Below the pieces are notes generated by a model, which worked only from the letters and a program-made list of their open reading frames with translations, was not told where the DNA came from and searched no databases. 64,000 bases of DNA from Porphyra umbilicalis (lineage: Eukaryota > Rhodophyta > Bangiophyceae > Bangiales > Bangiaceae), in NCBI GenBank assembly GCA_002049455.2, contig KV918876.1, positions 1 to 64,000 of the forward strand. Reading direction: 5' to 3'. How positions within the stretch are numbered: position 1 is the first letter of the stretch; every line of letters starts with the position of its first letter. The position numbers and the translations under genes are program-made. Below are positions 55,055-64,000 of this stretch, piece after piece.

Positions 55055-56413
55055 CTACGGGAAAAACTTGCTGGATATCCAGCTTTTTTGGCCCCGGGAT
55101 CCCGGAAAAAGCCGGATCCGGTGGCCTTGAAGTCCATTTCGGTCGGAAACAGAGGCCGTTCGACTGATCCAGCGGCTCGCAGGAGCGGGCCAAACAGCAA
55201 GCATCATTCCAAGCCACCTGAGCGAGCCCCCACAATTGCAGCTGGTCAGAAAATCCAGGATCTCGGGCGGTCTGTCGCCCGACGCGCGCTGCACGTGAGG
55301 CGATCTTCCGCGCCGCAGTGTGTGGCCCAGATCGCCGGCGCTTGGGCAGCTTTCCCCCCCCAGACGCCCATTCCTGATGTGTGCCGCCCGCCCCCCCGTC
55401 GTTTAACCAGATCGGCTGCTTCGGCGGCGTTGCGACGGAGCTTGGTCTTTCCCTCCCCCCCTCGCGCACACCTGTTGTCCCCGTCCTTGCCGTTGTCCCA
55501 GGCACGTATCCCCCCCCCCTTGCTTCCTTGGAGCGTGCCCTATGTGAAGGTATGTGGACGCATGCGAGGCGTCTTGCTGTGATTTTTTTTATGCCAACCT
55601 TTGAGCTGGATATGTTCGGGGGGACGGGAGGGGGGGACGGGAGAGAGGCGCGGGAGAAGTACGAGGGAGGTGGAAGAGGAGAGGGGATGGAGACAGGGGA
55701 CGGGGGCATCTCTCGCTGCGCCGCGTCCGCACTATCGGCGTACAGCCGGACGCCGCCCCCGCAACCTCTCCCGTCGGATTGGCCCATTTGGACGCCGCCG
55801 TCACGACCACCCGCTTCACGACCACCCAGATCCCTCTCCGTTGGAGGGGTGAGTAAGTGGGGAGTGTCCGACTGCCGGGTTGTTTTATCTGAACTGGCCA
55901 CTGACCTGTACACGCCGCTCTGCTCTTGGCTCTGTTTCTGCACCTTATTCTGTGCTATGGTGTTGACCGTATGTTCCTGTACTTTTTCTGTCTACATCTG
56001 TCTGCTCTTGTGCCTTGCCTTTTCTTTGCAGGGGGGGGAAGCGGGCGGGGGCTCGGGGCGTTCGAGCCGCTCGCTTCACGGGCTCATGTTAAATTCCACT
56101 TGCTTGATTGCACTTGACTGTAGGTTCACATGGCAGCACTAATAAATACCATTCAAATCAACTACTATAAGCAACAGTGTCAGAGGACGCAGAGAACCAA
56201 TCATGTGTGTGCATACAGTGAAGTGAGGAGCGTTGTGAGCCAACCAAAGTGCAACCTGATCCAGGTTTTTTCCTGGATCCTTGACGACGGGAGGGCCCCC
56301 GCGACCGGAATACGGCGGGTCAACTTTGAGCCTACAGACGGAAATATTTCTCCTGTGAGTGTCAGATCGGCGCTTTTTAAAGTGGCTGGATATCCAGGAA
56401 ATTTTTCCCGTAG
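55055..56413. mobile_element. Inverted-repeat DNA element (1359 bp) inserted in a gene
   Basis: The ends are 28-bp inverted repeats starting CTACGGGAAAAA and containing CTGGATATCCAG, with a few mismatches near the middle. GCC flanks both ends (55052-55054 and 56414-56416), a possible 3-bp target duplication. A second weaker pair of motifs near the ends (CGGATCCGG / CCTGGATCC) may be subterminal sites. The interior has a non-GC-extreme composition and no transposase motif, so it is non-autonomous. A 3-bp duplication would fit CACTA or PIF/Harbinger types; the terminus does not decide. Confidence 0.7.
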
Positions 56414-57028
56414 GCCCGCCCGCCGCCACCGCGGGGGCGCCCGGCACCCAGTGGCGGCACCACCTCTTGACCGCCGCCCACTGGTTGCAACCTTCGACGC
56501 CCGTCGTGGCGGCCGCTGCCAAGACCTTTCGTGCGGGCGGCGACGCGGCAGACGCGGTCCTCCCCGTACCGCTGGTGGGGACGGCGCTGCGCCTCGGGCT
56601 ATTCGTCATCCAAGCCGCGGCGCTGGCCGTCTTATCGTCTGAACATGCTGACCTCCGGGCGGCCGCCACCGATCAGTGTGCAGCGGTGGCACACCAGCTC
56701 CTCAACCGGGTCGTCGAAGCACTGGCCGGGGAACTGACAGCTTTTTCATCGGCGCAGGGGGGTGGTCTACAATGGTCGCGCTGTGGCCTTGCTGAGGTCT
56801 CGCTGTGGTCACTGCGAGGCCTCGCAGTGGTCGCGCGACGGCCTCGTTGAGCAGCTGTGTCGGCTGATGGGGCGGGTGGAGGGGGTTTTGGCGGCTGTGG
56901 AAGACACTTTTTTTGCGTCGCCGCTCAAGACCGTGCTCCTCGACGGCGTCGTGCGGGGGTGGGGGGAGCAACTGGACCAGCTTGATGGGGAGCTGATTGC
57001 ACTCGTCGCACAAGGCGCCATCGGCGAC

Positions 57029-57118
57029 GCGATCGACCGCGTGGAGAAAAAGCTGGACGCGGTCGACCGCGTGGAGAAAAAGCTGGACGCGGTCGACCGC
57101 GTGGAGAAGAAACTGTCC
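57029..57118 (+). repeat. 30-bp in-frame tandem repeat (3 copies)
   Basis: Three copies of a 30-bp block encode AIDRVEKKLD / AVDRVEKKLD / AVDRVEKKLS inside the unknown protein. Charge pattern and heptad-like spacing suggest a short coiled coil. Confidence 0.85.
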
Positions 57119-58029
57119 TTCGTGCGGCGGGCGCTTTTAAGGTCCGCGTCGGAGTGGCCCCGCCACATCCCTTGTGAGCGCCGCTCGCTCGCGCCCCCGC
57201 CCGGCGTCGCCGGCAGGCCAGAGGTGGCCGCCGCGATGCGCGAGCAAGACGTCAGCAGTGGCAAAGGCACGTCGGGCCGGCGCGCCGGCACGGACGAGGC
57301 GAACAGCTCTCACGTGGGTGGGGGCTGCCGCCGTGCCGGCGACAGCAGAGACGTGGACAGTACTTTGGAGGACGACGCGTCGACCATCGGCAGCCGCCAC
57401 GACTTGACCGAGGGGGAGGAGAGCAACGGAGAGGAGAACCACGACGACGGCGGGTCTGTAGTGTCGTTGGGGGTCGCTTCCCACTCGCGACAGTCCGCGT
57501 CTGAGAGCAGCGGCCAGTCTGGGCGCTCCCGCGACGGCGGCACGAGGTTGGCGGCGAGCGCCTCTGGGCAATCGGTGGACACCAACGTCCCCGCACCCCC
57601 CCCCTCGCCTCGGCGCCCTCCCCCCTCGCCTCGGCGCCCCCTCCCCTTGCCCCGTCGCCCCCCTCCCTCGTCCGCGCGCCCACCCCCTCGGCGCACATCC
57701 TCTCCCCCGCCGAAGTCAAGATGAACATCGCTCTCGACGAGGTGCCGCGCTGCTTTTTAGTCGTCTCTTCCGTCGCCCGCGCGGTGGCGTTTGCCGCCCC
57801 TGGCGCCGTATACGGCGACGACATCTACTGCGTCGTCACGCCCATACGGCTGACGGGGAAGACGCCCAACGGTGGCGGCCACGTCGCAGTCATTTCTGAA
57901 GAAAGCCTCAAGCTGAGGGCGCTGGCATCGTTGGTGCGGCCGATGCTGCCAGTCCGGTTCTACATCGTCGAGGACCTCCCGCCGGACGTGACGCGTGAGG
58001 AGCTGTGCAAGGCGCTGCTGGCGGAATAA

Positions 58030-58519
58030 GACATCAGTTTGGAGGACGAGTGCGGGCGGCGCGGGTGGCGTTTGTGGGCGCCTCCCGGCAGCGGCTGTGG
58101 TTGCCCATCGAGGGGTGGTTTTGAAGCGCGGCGGGGGGGGGGAGGGCTCCCCCTGTGTGCTGGCGAGCAGAACCCTGTAAGTGCGAAAGAGCAAGGGTTC
58201 CTGTAAAAAGAGTGAGGGGCGCAGAGCATGAAATGGTAGCACAGCTGAGGTCAGTGACCAAAGGTCGACGTCGGCTACGTCGAGTTGCCGACTACGGGCG
58301 TTGTCCAGGTCGCCGGGGGCCCGGAGCCCTCGTCGCCGGTCCCCCCGCCCGACTTCTGTGCGGACCCCGCCCCCGTGGTGGCCCTCGTCGCCCCCGCCCC
58401 GCTGCCCGCGCTCCCCCGCGCGGCGCCGGGCCTTCCCAGGGAGGGGGGGTGTGTCCCTTCTGGTTGTGCGGGACCCGCCAGCGTGGACGCCACCAGCGTA
58501 CTTCCGCCGACGGCCCACG
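58030..58519. other. Intergenic between convergent genes
   Basis: Contains the 3' ends of the unknown protein gene and the Myb-like gene. No other gene is seen; long frames here are antisense shadows. Confidence 0.4.
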
Positions 58520-60071
58520 CTAGGGCGCCGACGAGCGCGTGCGCATGTACTCGCGGCGCGCCTTTTCGGCGGCCGGCACGGTCAGGGCGAGCTTCCGCGC
58601 CTTGCTCTTGAGCCCCTTTTCGTTGCGCCCCGCCAAGCGCCCCGCAATCGACGCCCAGCGCCCCCACCCCCCCCCCCACACGAGGTGCTCGAGGAGTAAC
58701 GCCACCTCGGACGGGTGCCACAGGCGCGCCACGCCCGGCGTGGCGGGCGGACACCCGCCCTTGGCGCGCGCCCACGCGCCCGCCACGTGCCTGTCGGTGG
58801 CGGCGAGCGCCACCGCCGCCGCGCGGATGGCGGTGGGGGTGCGCGGCACGGAAAAGGCGTCGGTGAGGAAGGGCCACAGGCCCCACCCGCCGCTGCACAC
58901 AAAGGTGGAGAGGCGGTCGAGGTCGGCGGGTGTCCACCCGCGCGTCGCGACCGGGGAGGGGGCGGGTTTGGGCGGCGGGGGGGAGGGGGCGCTGCCGTCG
59001 GTGCCGACGCGGCCGCCGCCGCGGCCGCCGCCGCCGCCCGCGTCGTCGCGCTCCCGCCTGCGGTGGGTGGTGGGGTGCTCGCCGACGCGGGGACGCCGGT
59101 GGCGGCGACGACCGTGCGGGTCGACTGCCGCGCTCCGCCACGGTCGGGGGGGGGGTCGGTCGGGGACGCGTTGGCCCGTCGGGGGCTCTTGCGCGTCGCC
59201 GCGACGGGCGCTTGGGCGGTCCGCTTCTCCGCCGAGGGGCCCCCAGCGGAAGCGCGCCGCGGGCGTCTGGCCGACGTGCGACGAGCGGGTGTGGTCGGCC
59301 CCGAGTCGGAAGCGGGGTCGACCGCCCCGTGGCTGTTGCCCGCCGCCCCGTCGCTGTTGCCCGCCGCCCCGTCGCTGCTGCCCGATGCCCCGTCGCCGCC
59401 GCCACCCCCCGGTGTCACCACACCAATGTGATTGTCGGTTGCCGCGCCGCCAGTGCCACCTCCCGCCGCACCATGGCCAGACTCGACGTTTGCGGCGCCC
59501 CCGCCGCCACTGCTTGGTCCGCCAGTGCCACCCCCGTGGCTTGCCGTGGCCGTCGCATCTCCTCCTCCCCTGCCGCCCAACACCGTCGGCGTCGACACGG
59601 CCGCCGACATGGCACGAGCTGCATACACGGCCGCCGACACGGCGTGGGCGTCGGCAGTGCCGGGCACCACCGACACGTCCCGCAGGCTGTACGCCCCCCA
59701 CTCGTCTGGGTCACGCTGGAGCACCCCGTCCGTCACCAGGTGGGAAAAGCACGCCATCACCGCAAGGCGCAACGCGTCGACCACGTGGCCGACGGGGAGC
59801 ACCGGCGTCGCAGACGCGGCCGCCGGTACTGGCGCCGCGTTGGGGGGGGGGCGGCCGCCCGGGCGGCGGCGTTGGCCCACTTGACCGTCTCCTCGGCGGC
59901 CGCCAGCGGCCACGCGTCGGTGGCGAGGGGGCGGCGGGGGAGGGAGAGGGCGGCGGTCGGGGGGCTTCCCACCACCGCGCCTTGGAGCTTGAGGGCGGCC
60001 AGGAGGGACAACACGGAGCGACGGAGAGCATCCAGGGGGGCGGCACCGGGGGGGGGGGGGGGGGGCGACAT
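58520..60071 (-). CDS. Myb/SANT-like domain protein (frameshifted)
   Basis: The ATG at 60071 starts MSPPPPPP, then LDALRRSVLSLLAALKLQGA. After a shift in the G run near 59840-59850 follow VGHVVDALRLAVMACFSHLV and VLQRDPDEWGAYSLRDVSVV, a long Ser/Gly/Ala linker with basic patches (ARRTSARRPRRAS), and after a shift near 58970-58980 the C-terminal region. That region has two tryptophan-rich helical repeats: WTPADLDRLSTFVCSGGWGL (then W-P-F) and WHPSEVALLLEHLVWGGGWG (then RWASIAGRLAGRNEKGLKSK). They resemble Myb/SANT modules with W-x-P-x-(D/E)-x-x-x-L and a third-helix R-x-x-x-x-L/K pattern. A nuclear DNA- or chromatin-binding role is likely. The basic KARKLAL...KARREYMRTR tail may be a nuclear signal. 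Confidence 0.6.
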
Positions 60072-61099
60072 GCTGGGGGGGTGGGGTGTCGATGGCGGCG
60101 GGCACAACGTGCAGACGGAGGCGTCAAAGGAGGCAAAACGCAAGGTCGAGCAAATGAGGCGACGGAGGCAGCCGCTCAAACAGCTCGGTGGCCGTCCAGG
60201 GGCCCCCCGGGTGCGACGGTTGGTTTGACGCTTGGAGCAAGCCGCCTTAACATTGACGCGCACAGCACGTTGTCAAATTGGGTCACGGAGAACTTAAAAT
60301 ATATGCGAACCGTGAGAGGTCGTGAGAGAAATGTTTTTCCATGCAGCAAACCTCGTGACACCATCCTCGCAAATGTCGCTGTGTCGATCTCTAAAAGGCT
60401 CTGTCTGAGAAGGCTTTCTGACACCCCCAGAGACCTTCTTACCCCACCCACCTGGTCACCCCTACCCATGTGCGTACTCGTCTACTCCCAATAGCTGCGG
60501 GCACCGCCCAACCACGGACACTTGTGCTTGCCTCCTTTCCTGTCCTCTCCCACTCCTTTCTCCTGCTGGCAGGGGGGGGGGGGCGAGGGGGGCTGCACAT
60601 ACATGCCGAGGGGTCGGGGAGGATGGGGGCGCAAACGGTGTCGCTAGAGTGGGACGGCTGCTGGCATTGCCGTGCAGAGCTCTGGCAGGGTCATGGGGCA
60701 GGTCCTCCTTGCGCGATCAAACGGCACCCTTCACACCCAGTTCAAGGCAGACTTGGCGTACACAGTATGCATTCTTGCGGGCACATGGAGACCTCTGCTC
60801 GGACGCCTCACCGTCGTAGCTTGTGTCAGCCAGACTTTGTTCAGTACCTGTTGGCATGATAGTCTGCTACCAATGGGGACCCAGGATGCGCCCCCGGTCA
60901 ACCGGGCAGCCAACCAGCGGGCTGGAAAACGTCAAGCCTTGTGCTTGGGGATAGCGGGGCGATTAGTAATAATTCGAAGTGCTGGGCGGCGCCAATGCGC
61001 GCCCTCGGCATGTGTGCAGGTGACTGCCATGCTGCCCCCAGCCCCGCTCCTGGCTGCCGCCCAAGTGCACAAGTGCTGCCAACATCCCCGCTCGCTCTC
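60072..61099. other. Intergenic, nothing recognised
   Basis: GC drops from about 60230 onwards. It holds the upstream region of the Myb-like gene and mixed sequence with an 11-G run near 60575. No gene identified. Confidence 0.4.
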
Positions 61100-61235
61100 C
61101 TGGCCGACCGCTCGGCCCACCCTCCTGGCGGACCGCCCCGCCCACCCTCTGGTCGACCGCCCCACCCACCCTCCTGGCCGGAAGCCCCGGCCACCCTCTG
61201 TTCGATCGCCCCGCCCACCCTCCTGCCGACCGCCC
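61100..61235. repeat. Minisatellite, ~27-bp imperfect repeats
   Basis: About five imperfect copies of a CCACCCTCCTGGCCGACCGC-like block, including variants with CTCTGGTCGACCG and CTCTGTTCGATCG. Confidence 0.7.
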
Positions 61236-62243
61236 TCGTTCCTGTCGTATTCTTATCTGCATCCCCTCCATCCCACGCATTCTCTCCAGCTCGCACGGGG
61301 GCGGGGGGGAGTCACTCTACGACGGGCCGGACGACGTTTGCAGTCGCTGGACTAGTGGTGGTGGCGATTGGGTGGGGATCCACACTGGCGCAGTGTGGAT
61401 AGTGTGACGCGCGCGGTGGGTGGGTGGTGGATGGGTTGGATGAACTGACCACGTACTTCTTTTTCGTGTTCGCTCGCCCGTCCCCCATGTATCCTTACCA
61501 TGCATATGTGCGATGGCTTCCTCTTTCTTGGCTTCTGTTTCTTTGCAAACCAATGGGTGTTGCTGACATCGAAGTCGAGTAACTTGTGTCATACGCACAT
61601 GCATGCGTGGTGTCCGCGAGTCGCTGACATGGTGAGCTTGCTGTTGTCCGGTGGCCTGTAGCTCTGTCAGAGTTTGCGGCTGTGTGCAGTTAGCTACATG
61701 TCTGCGTGACTCTGTAGCACACCGTGGCTTTCTTATCGATTTCGTGTCTGCTCTGCCACCCGTGCCCGCGCCGAGCAACAATAAAGCGACCGTGTCTTTC
61801 AATGCATCTTTGGCATGTATCCTCAATGCTGGCCGGTGTCACATCCTTTCCTCCGTCAGGGTCTTGCTCCACTTCTTCCCCGAGACCTCCGAGGGATCAT
61901 TGCGGCGAGTCTCGCAACATATGTCTCGAAGGATGTGAACTTCTCCTTAAAGATTGGGCAAAGAGGAGTTATGTACTCATTTTCGATCTCTCTCTGAACG
62001 CAAAGGGGTCGAGCAGCAATACGGTTCGGCCTTGTTGCAGATACCTTGGAACCTGACACGAGATTTCATCAACGCGCTGTGCGGAGGCGTGGCCCGTGAC
62101 GAGCACCGGCAGAGTGGTCTGGGGTCGACCCCTTCAATCTCCATTTGGGAGGGCCCAGTGCAAGCGTTGTCCAGATCCTCTATCGCCACCGGCTCTGGTG
62201 TTTCACTTTTTTTCGGAAATGCAACGTGGTACATGTGCATTGC
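61236..62243. other. AT-richer flank, possible unknown coding remnant
   Basis: A plus-strand frame around 61845-61995 reads RQGLAPLLPRDLRGIIAASL and VSKDVNFSLKIGQRGVMYSF, protein-like but short and without recognised motifs. No start, splice or domain evidence supports a full gene. Confidence 0.25.
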
Positions 62244-62251
62244 CCCAGCGG

Positions 62252-62971
62252 TAAGCTTGTACTTCACGCCCTTGACGTGATTGGGAAGTCACGTTTTACG
62301 TGATTACATACATGTACGTTTTTTAACGTGATCACTCATCACGCCCAAGCTAAATAGGGCGTGAACTGGGGCGTGATCTCATAGAATAATTACGCCTGTG
62401 ACGAACTTAACATTGTGCAATCAAATGCACTGGAGACGTTGGCCGGGGCGTCCTGCTGCGGCCCAAGACGATCAGCCCGCTGGCCCTCGCACGTCGCCCC
62501 AAACGCCACGGGTTTGGCCCCCTCCCAGACGGGTGCTCCTCCCACTTTTTCTGCGTCAGTGGCGGCGGCTCCGACGGCAGCTTCTGCTTCTGCAGCTGCC
62601 GCAGTTGTACAGCGGCGGTGGTGCCGAGACTGCCTGGCCGCCGTCCGTCTTCTTACTCCCCTCCCCTCCCGCCCGTGGGGCGAAGCCACGCGTCTTCCTC
62701 TTTAACATGTTTGACATTGAGTCGTACTTGCAGGATGCCGAGGCAGCCTTCGGTCTATGATTGATTGGTTTTGTAGAGCCCCGAAGCAGGTCACAATGAT
62801 CGCCGCCCGTATGAAGGGGGTGCTACAGGAGTAAGTAGATTTGTGAACTGTGGGTGCTACCTTTGCGTGTTCACGCCCCCCAAAGGGCGTGATTAGGGCA
62901 TGATCGGGCGTGATCGGGCGTGACACGCCCACACGCCCGGGTTTGAGGGCATGAAATATCCTACAAGCCTA
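62252..62971. mobile_element. Small non-autonomous DNA transposon (720 bp)
   Basis: Short imperfect inverted ends (TAAGCTTGTA on the left, TAGGCTTGTA as reverse complement of the right) are flanked by an exact 8-bp direct repeat CCCAGCGG (62244-62251 and 62972-62979). Both ends carry several copies of GGGCGTGA/TCACGCCC in either orientation, as expected for subterminal transposase sites. The middle (62400-62760) is GC-richer with an open frame of unknown meaning. An 8-bp duplication suggests a hAT relative, but the target does not fit the usual hAT preference. Confidence 0.6.
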
Positions 62972-62979
62972 CCCAGCGG

Positions 62980-64000
62980 TGCGCTGTTCTCCGTCAGGGC
63001 GCAGTGGCAAGCCTTCGACGGCGACGAAAGAGTGAGGAGCGATCGTGTCGCGACGTTGGCAGTTGATTCTTGGTGGTGGTGTCGCACCCCCCTCAATGAG
63101 GCTGCGACGGGGGGGTTGCCTTTGGATCACGACCAAAGCACGAGTGACCACTCAAGTTCCTGCACGTTGCTGCACATGTTTCAGCGGTGGCTCGGAGGGT
63201 TCAATTGATTGATGGCATTCACTTTAAGGTCGGTGCTTGACAGCATCCATCCCGAGCTGTGACCAAAATCTAGGCAGGCTGATCTCAGTGGAAGCTCACG
63301 GAGAGCGGTGGGGACGAGGGGCGGGGACGCGAGCGGTGCGAGCCCATCGACCTCGCCCAGCCTTGTCTTGCTGCTGGCCCGCAACGACGCGTCAGGGGCC
63401 CCGACTCGGAGTGCGGCGCCCACACTTGTTCTGCATTGAGGCGCGGCGGATGCGGCGCCTGGCCTCCAGGCGGATCCCACGTGTGCCTCTGCCGGAAGGG
63501 CCCCTCCCATACGTCGGGAAGCACCACTGGATGAGTCGCCTGGGACAGGCATGCGGCAACTGCATCGTCGGGCACGACTTCGGGATGTGGTGGCGATGGA
63601 AAAAACAAACAACGAAGCACTGGACCACGGGGCTAAAGAAAAGCCGGTCCAATGTGGCACTGTGGCACCCGGGCGCAACGGGGTTGGCTAGCAACGAGCA
63701 TCCGCAACATGTGCAGCTGTTCATCTGGACTACGCGTCTCTCCCCTTCTTTGTGGCCTTTCTTACGCCCTCCACGACCATGCGAGTGCAAAAGTGTTCCT
63801 AACCAAACGCGACCAACAACTCGCTCGCCGTCACTACCGCGCCCGACGAGCGCCTATACGCTCTACCCGCAACGCATTGACGTCGGGCATGAGTCGAGCC
63901 AGATGAATCGACTTTGACCACAGGGCCAGCTCCGAGCGGCTGTCGCCAAAGCGTGTGGCGAGCGGGGCCCAGTTGCCCCATCCATCCTCATGCAGCAACA
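62980..64000. other. Right-hand edge, nothing recognised
   Basis: A plus-strand frame right after the element reads SGALFSVRAQWQAFDGDERV and DSWWWCRTPLNEAATGG to 63208, somewhat protein-like, without known motifs. The remainder to the end of the window shows no gene I can support. Confidence 0.3.

Larger units (their letters stand above)
54162..58029 (+). pseudogene. Large unknown protein, split by a transposon
   Basis: The 5' piece (54162-55054) has a Gly-rich N-terminus, then an ordered part: FPLATWRVISC, VHTCLGRHLYVVWAHGTPGA, KKTPAVVRLERGASDLRRAS, DPDCLLLVRGVEHRTAPGGP. The 3' piece (from 56417) continues TQWRHHLLTAAHWLQPSTPV, VLPVPLVGTALRLGLFVIQA, then after a shift MGRVEGVLAAVEDTFF, three 10-aa repeats AxDRVEKKLD (57029-57118), an acidic/Ser-rich stretch, and a Pro-rich linker. 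A last segment in another frame ends LPVRFYIVEDLPPDVTREEL at 58029. The element at 55055-56413 separates the first two. After its removal one base of frame offset remains, in a GCC-rich junction. I recognise no family; helical and coiled-coil content suggests a scaffold-type protein. Confidence 0.45.

Noticed and set aside
57721-58029. A separate 102-aa gene overlapping the stop of the preceding frame
   Set aside because: The same frame is open upstream (AHILSPAEVK before the ATG) and joins the large protein through a C-run shift, so it is more likely that protein's C-terminus.
62760-62840. A ~28-nt intron near 62755 joining a frame to KQVTMIAARMKGVLQE
   Set aside because: No canonical splice choice gives a continuous frame, and the length is implausible.
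1-64000. Giant virus (Pandoravirus-like) origin because of high GC and a TnpB-like gene
   Set aside because: psbU, spliceosomal introns, squalene monooxygenase, a mitochondrial presequence and non-LTR retrotransposons point to a eukaryotic nuclear genome.
1-64000. tRNA and rRNA genes
   Set aside because: I looked for T-loop (GGTTCRANTCC-like) and conserved rRNA stretches and found none that fold with a matching partner.

Overview
The window reads as nuclear DNA of a photosynthetic eukaryote with a red-type plastid, most likely a multicellular red alga (Bangiales-like). Three things suggest this: a partial psbU gene at the left edge (a photosystem II extrinsic protein of cyanobacteria, red algae and red-derived plastids), very high GC with long G/C homopolymers, and intron-poor genes. 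The two introns I can place both have GTACGY donors. The organism is inferred, not proven.

Layout. 0-0.5 kb: end of psbU. 2.3-19.8 kb: two near-identical ~7.3 kb copies (2297-9678 and 10911-18222) of an undescribed repeat unit plus a decayed third piece. The unit carries a minus-strand gene of unknown family, a short plus-strand gene, a 414-aa protein with a complete Fe(II)/2-oxoglutarate oxygenase-type H-x-D...H...R set, and a 9-bp microsatellite; a ~20-bp iteron array sits between its divergent genes. Copy 1 ends at an N, so part of the duplication may be an assembly or haplotype effect. 20.6-36.0 kb: a nested transposon stack. A eukaryotic TnpB-like nuclease (Fanzor) with RuvC and zinc-ribbon motifs is split by a 2.1 kb hAT-type non-autonomous element with a perfect 8-bp target duplication; removing the element restores a CCHC zinc knuckle in frame. 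At the Fanzor stop codon sits an 8.1 kb non-LTR retrotransposon with a restriction-like endonuclease, flanked by an identical 79-bp direct repeat. Two hairpins just beyond it are a candidate guide-RNA scaffold.

36.8-60 kb: mostly host genes. These are a small secreted Cys/Lys-rich protein, a STEAP-like metalloreductase, squalene monooxygenase, a phytol/dolichol-kinase-like protein, malonyl-CoA decarboxylase with a presequence, a secreted subtilisin-like protease, an isoprenylcysteine methylesterase-like hydrolase, a large unknown protein broken by another inverted-repeat element (55055-56413), and a Myb/SANT-like protein. 60-64 kb is AT-richer, holds a third inverted-repeat element (62252-62971) and no gene I can name.

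Most host reading frames and all the transposon proteins are broken by one-base shifts lying in or next to G or C runs. Because so many conserved genes share this lesion, I favour homopolymer-length sequencing error over mass pseudogenisation.
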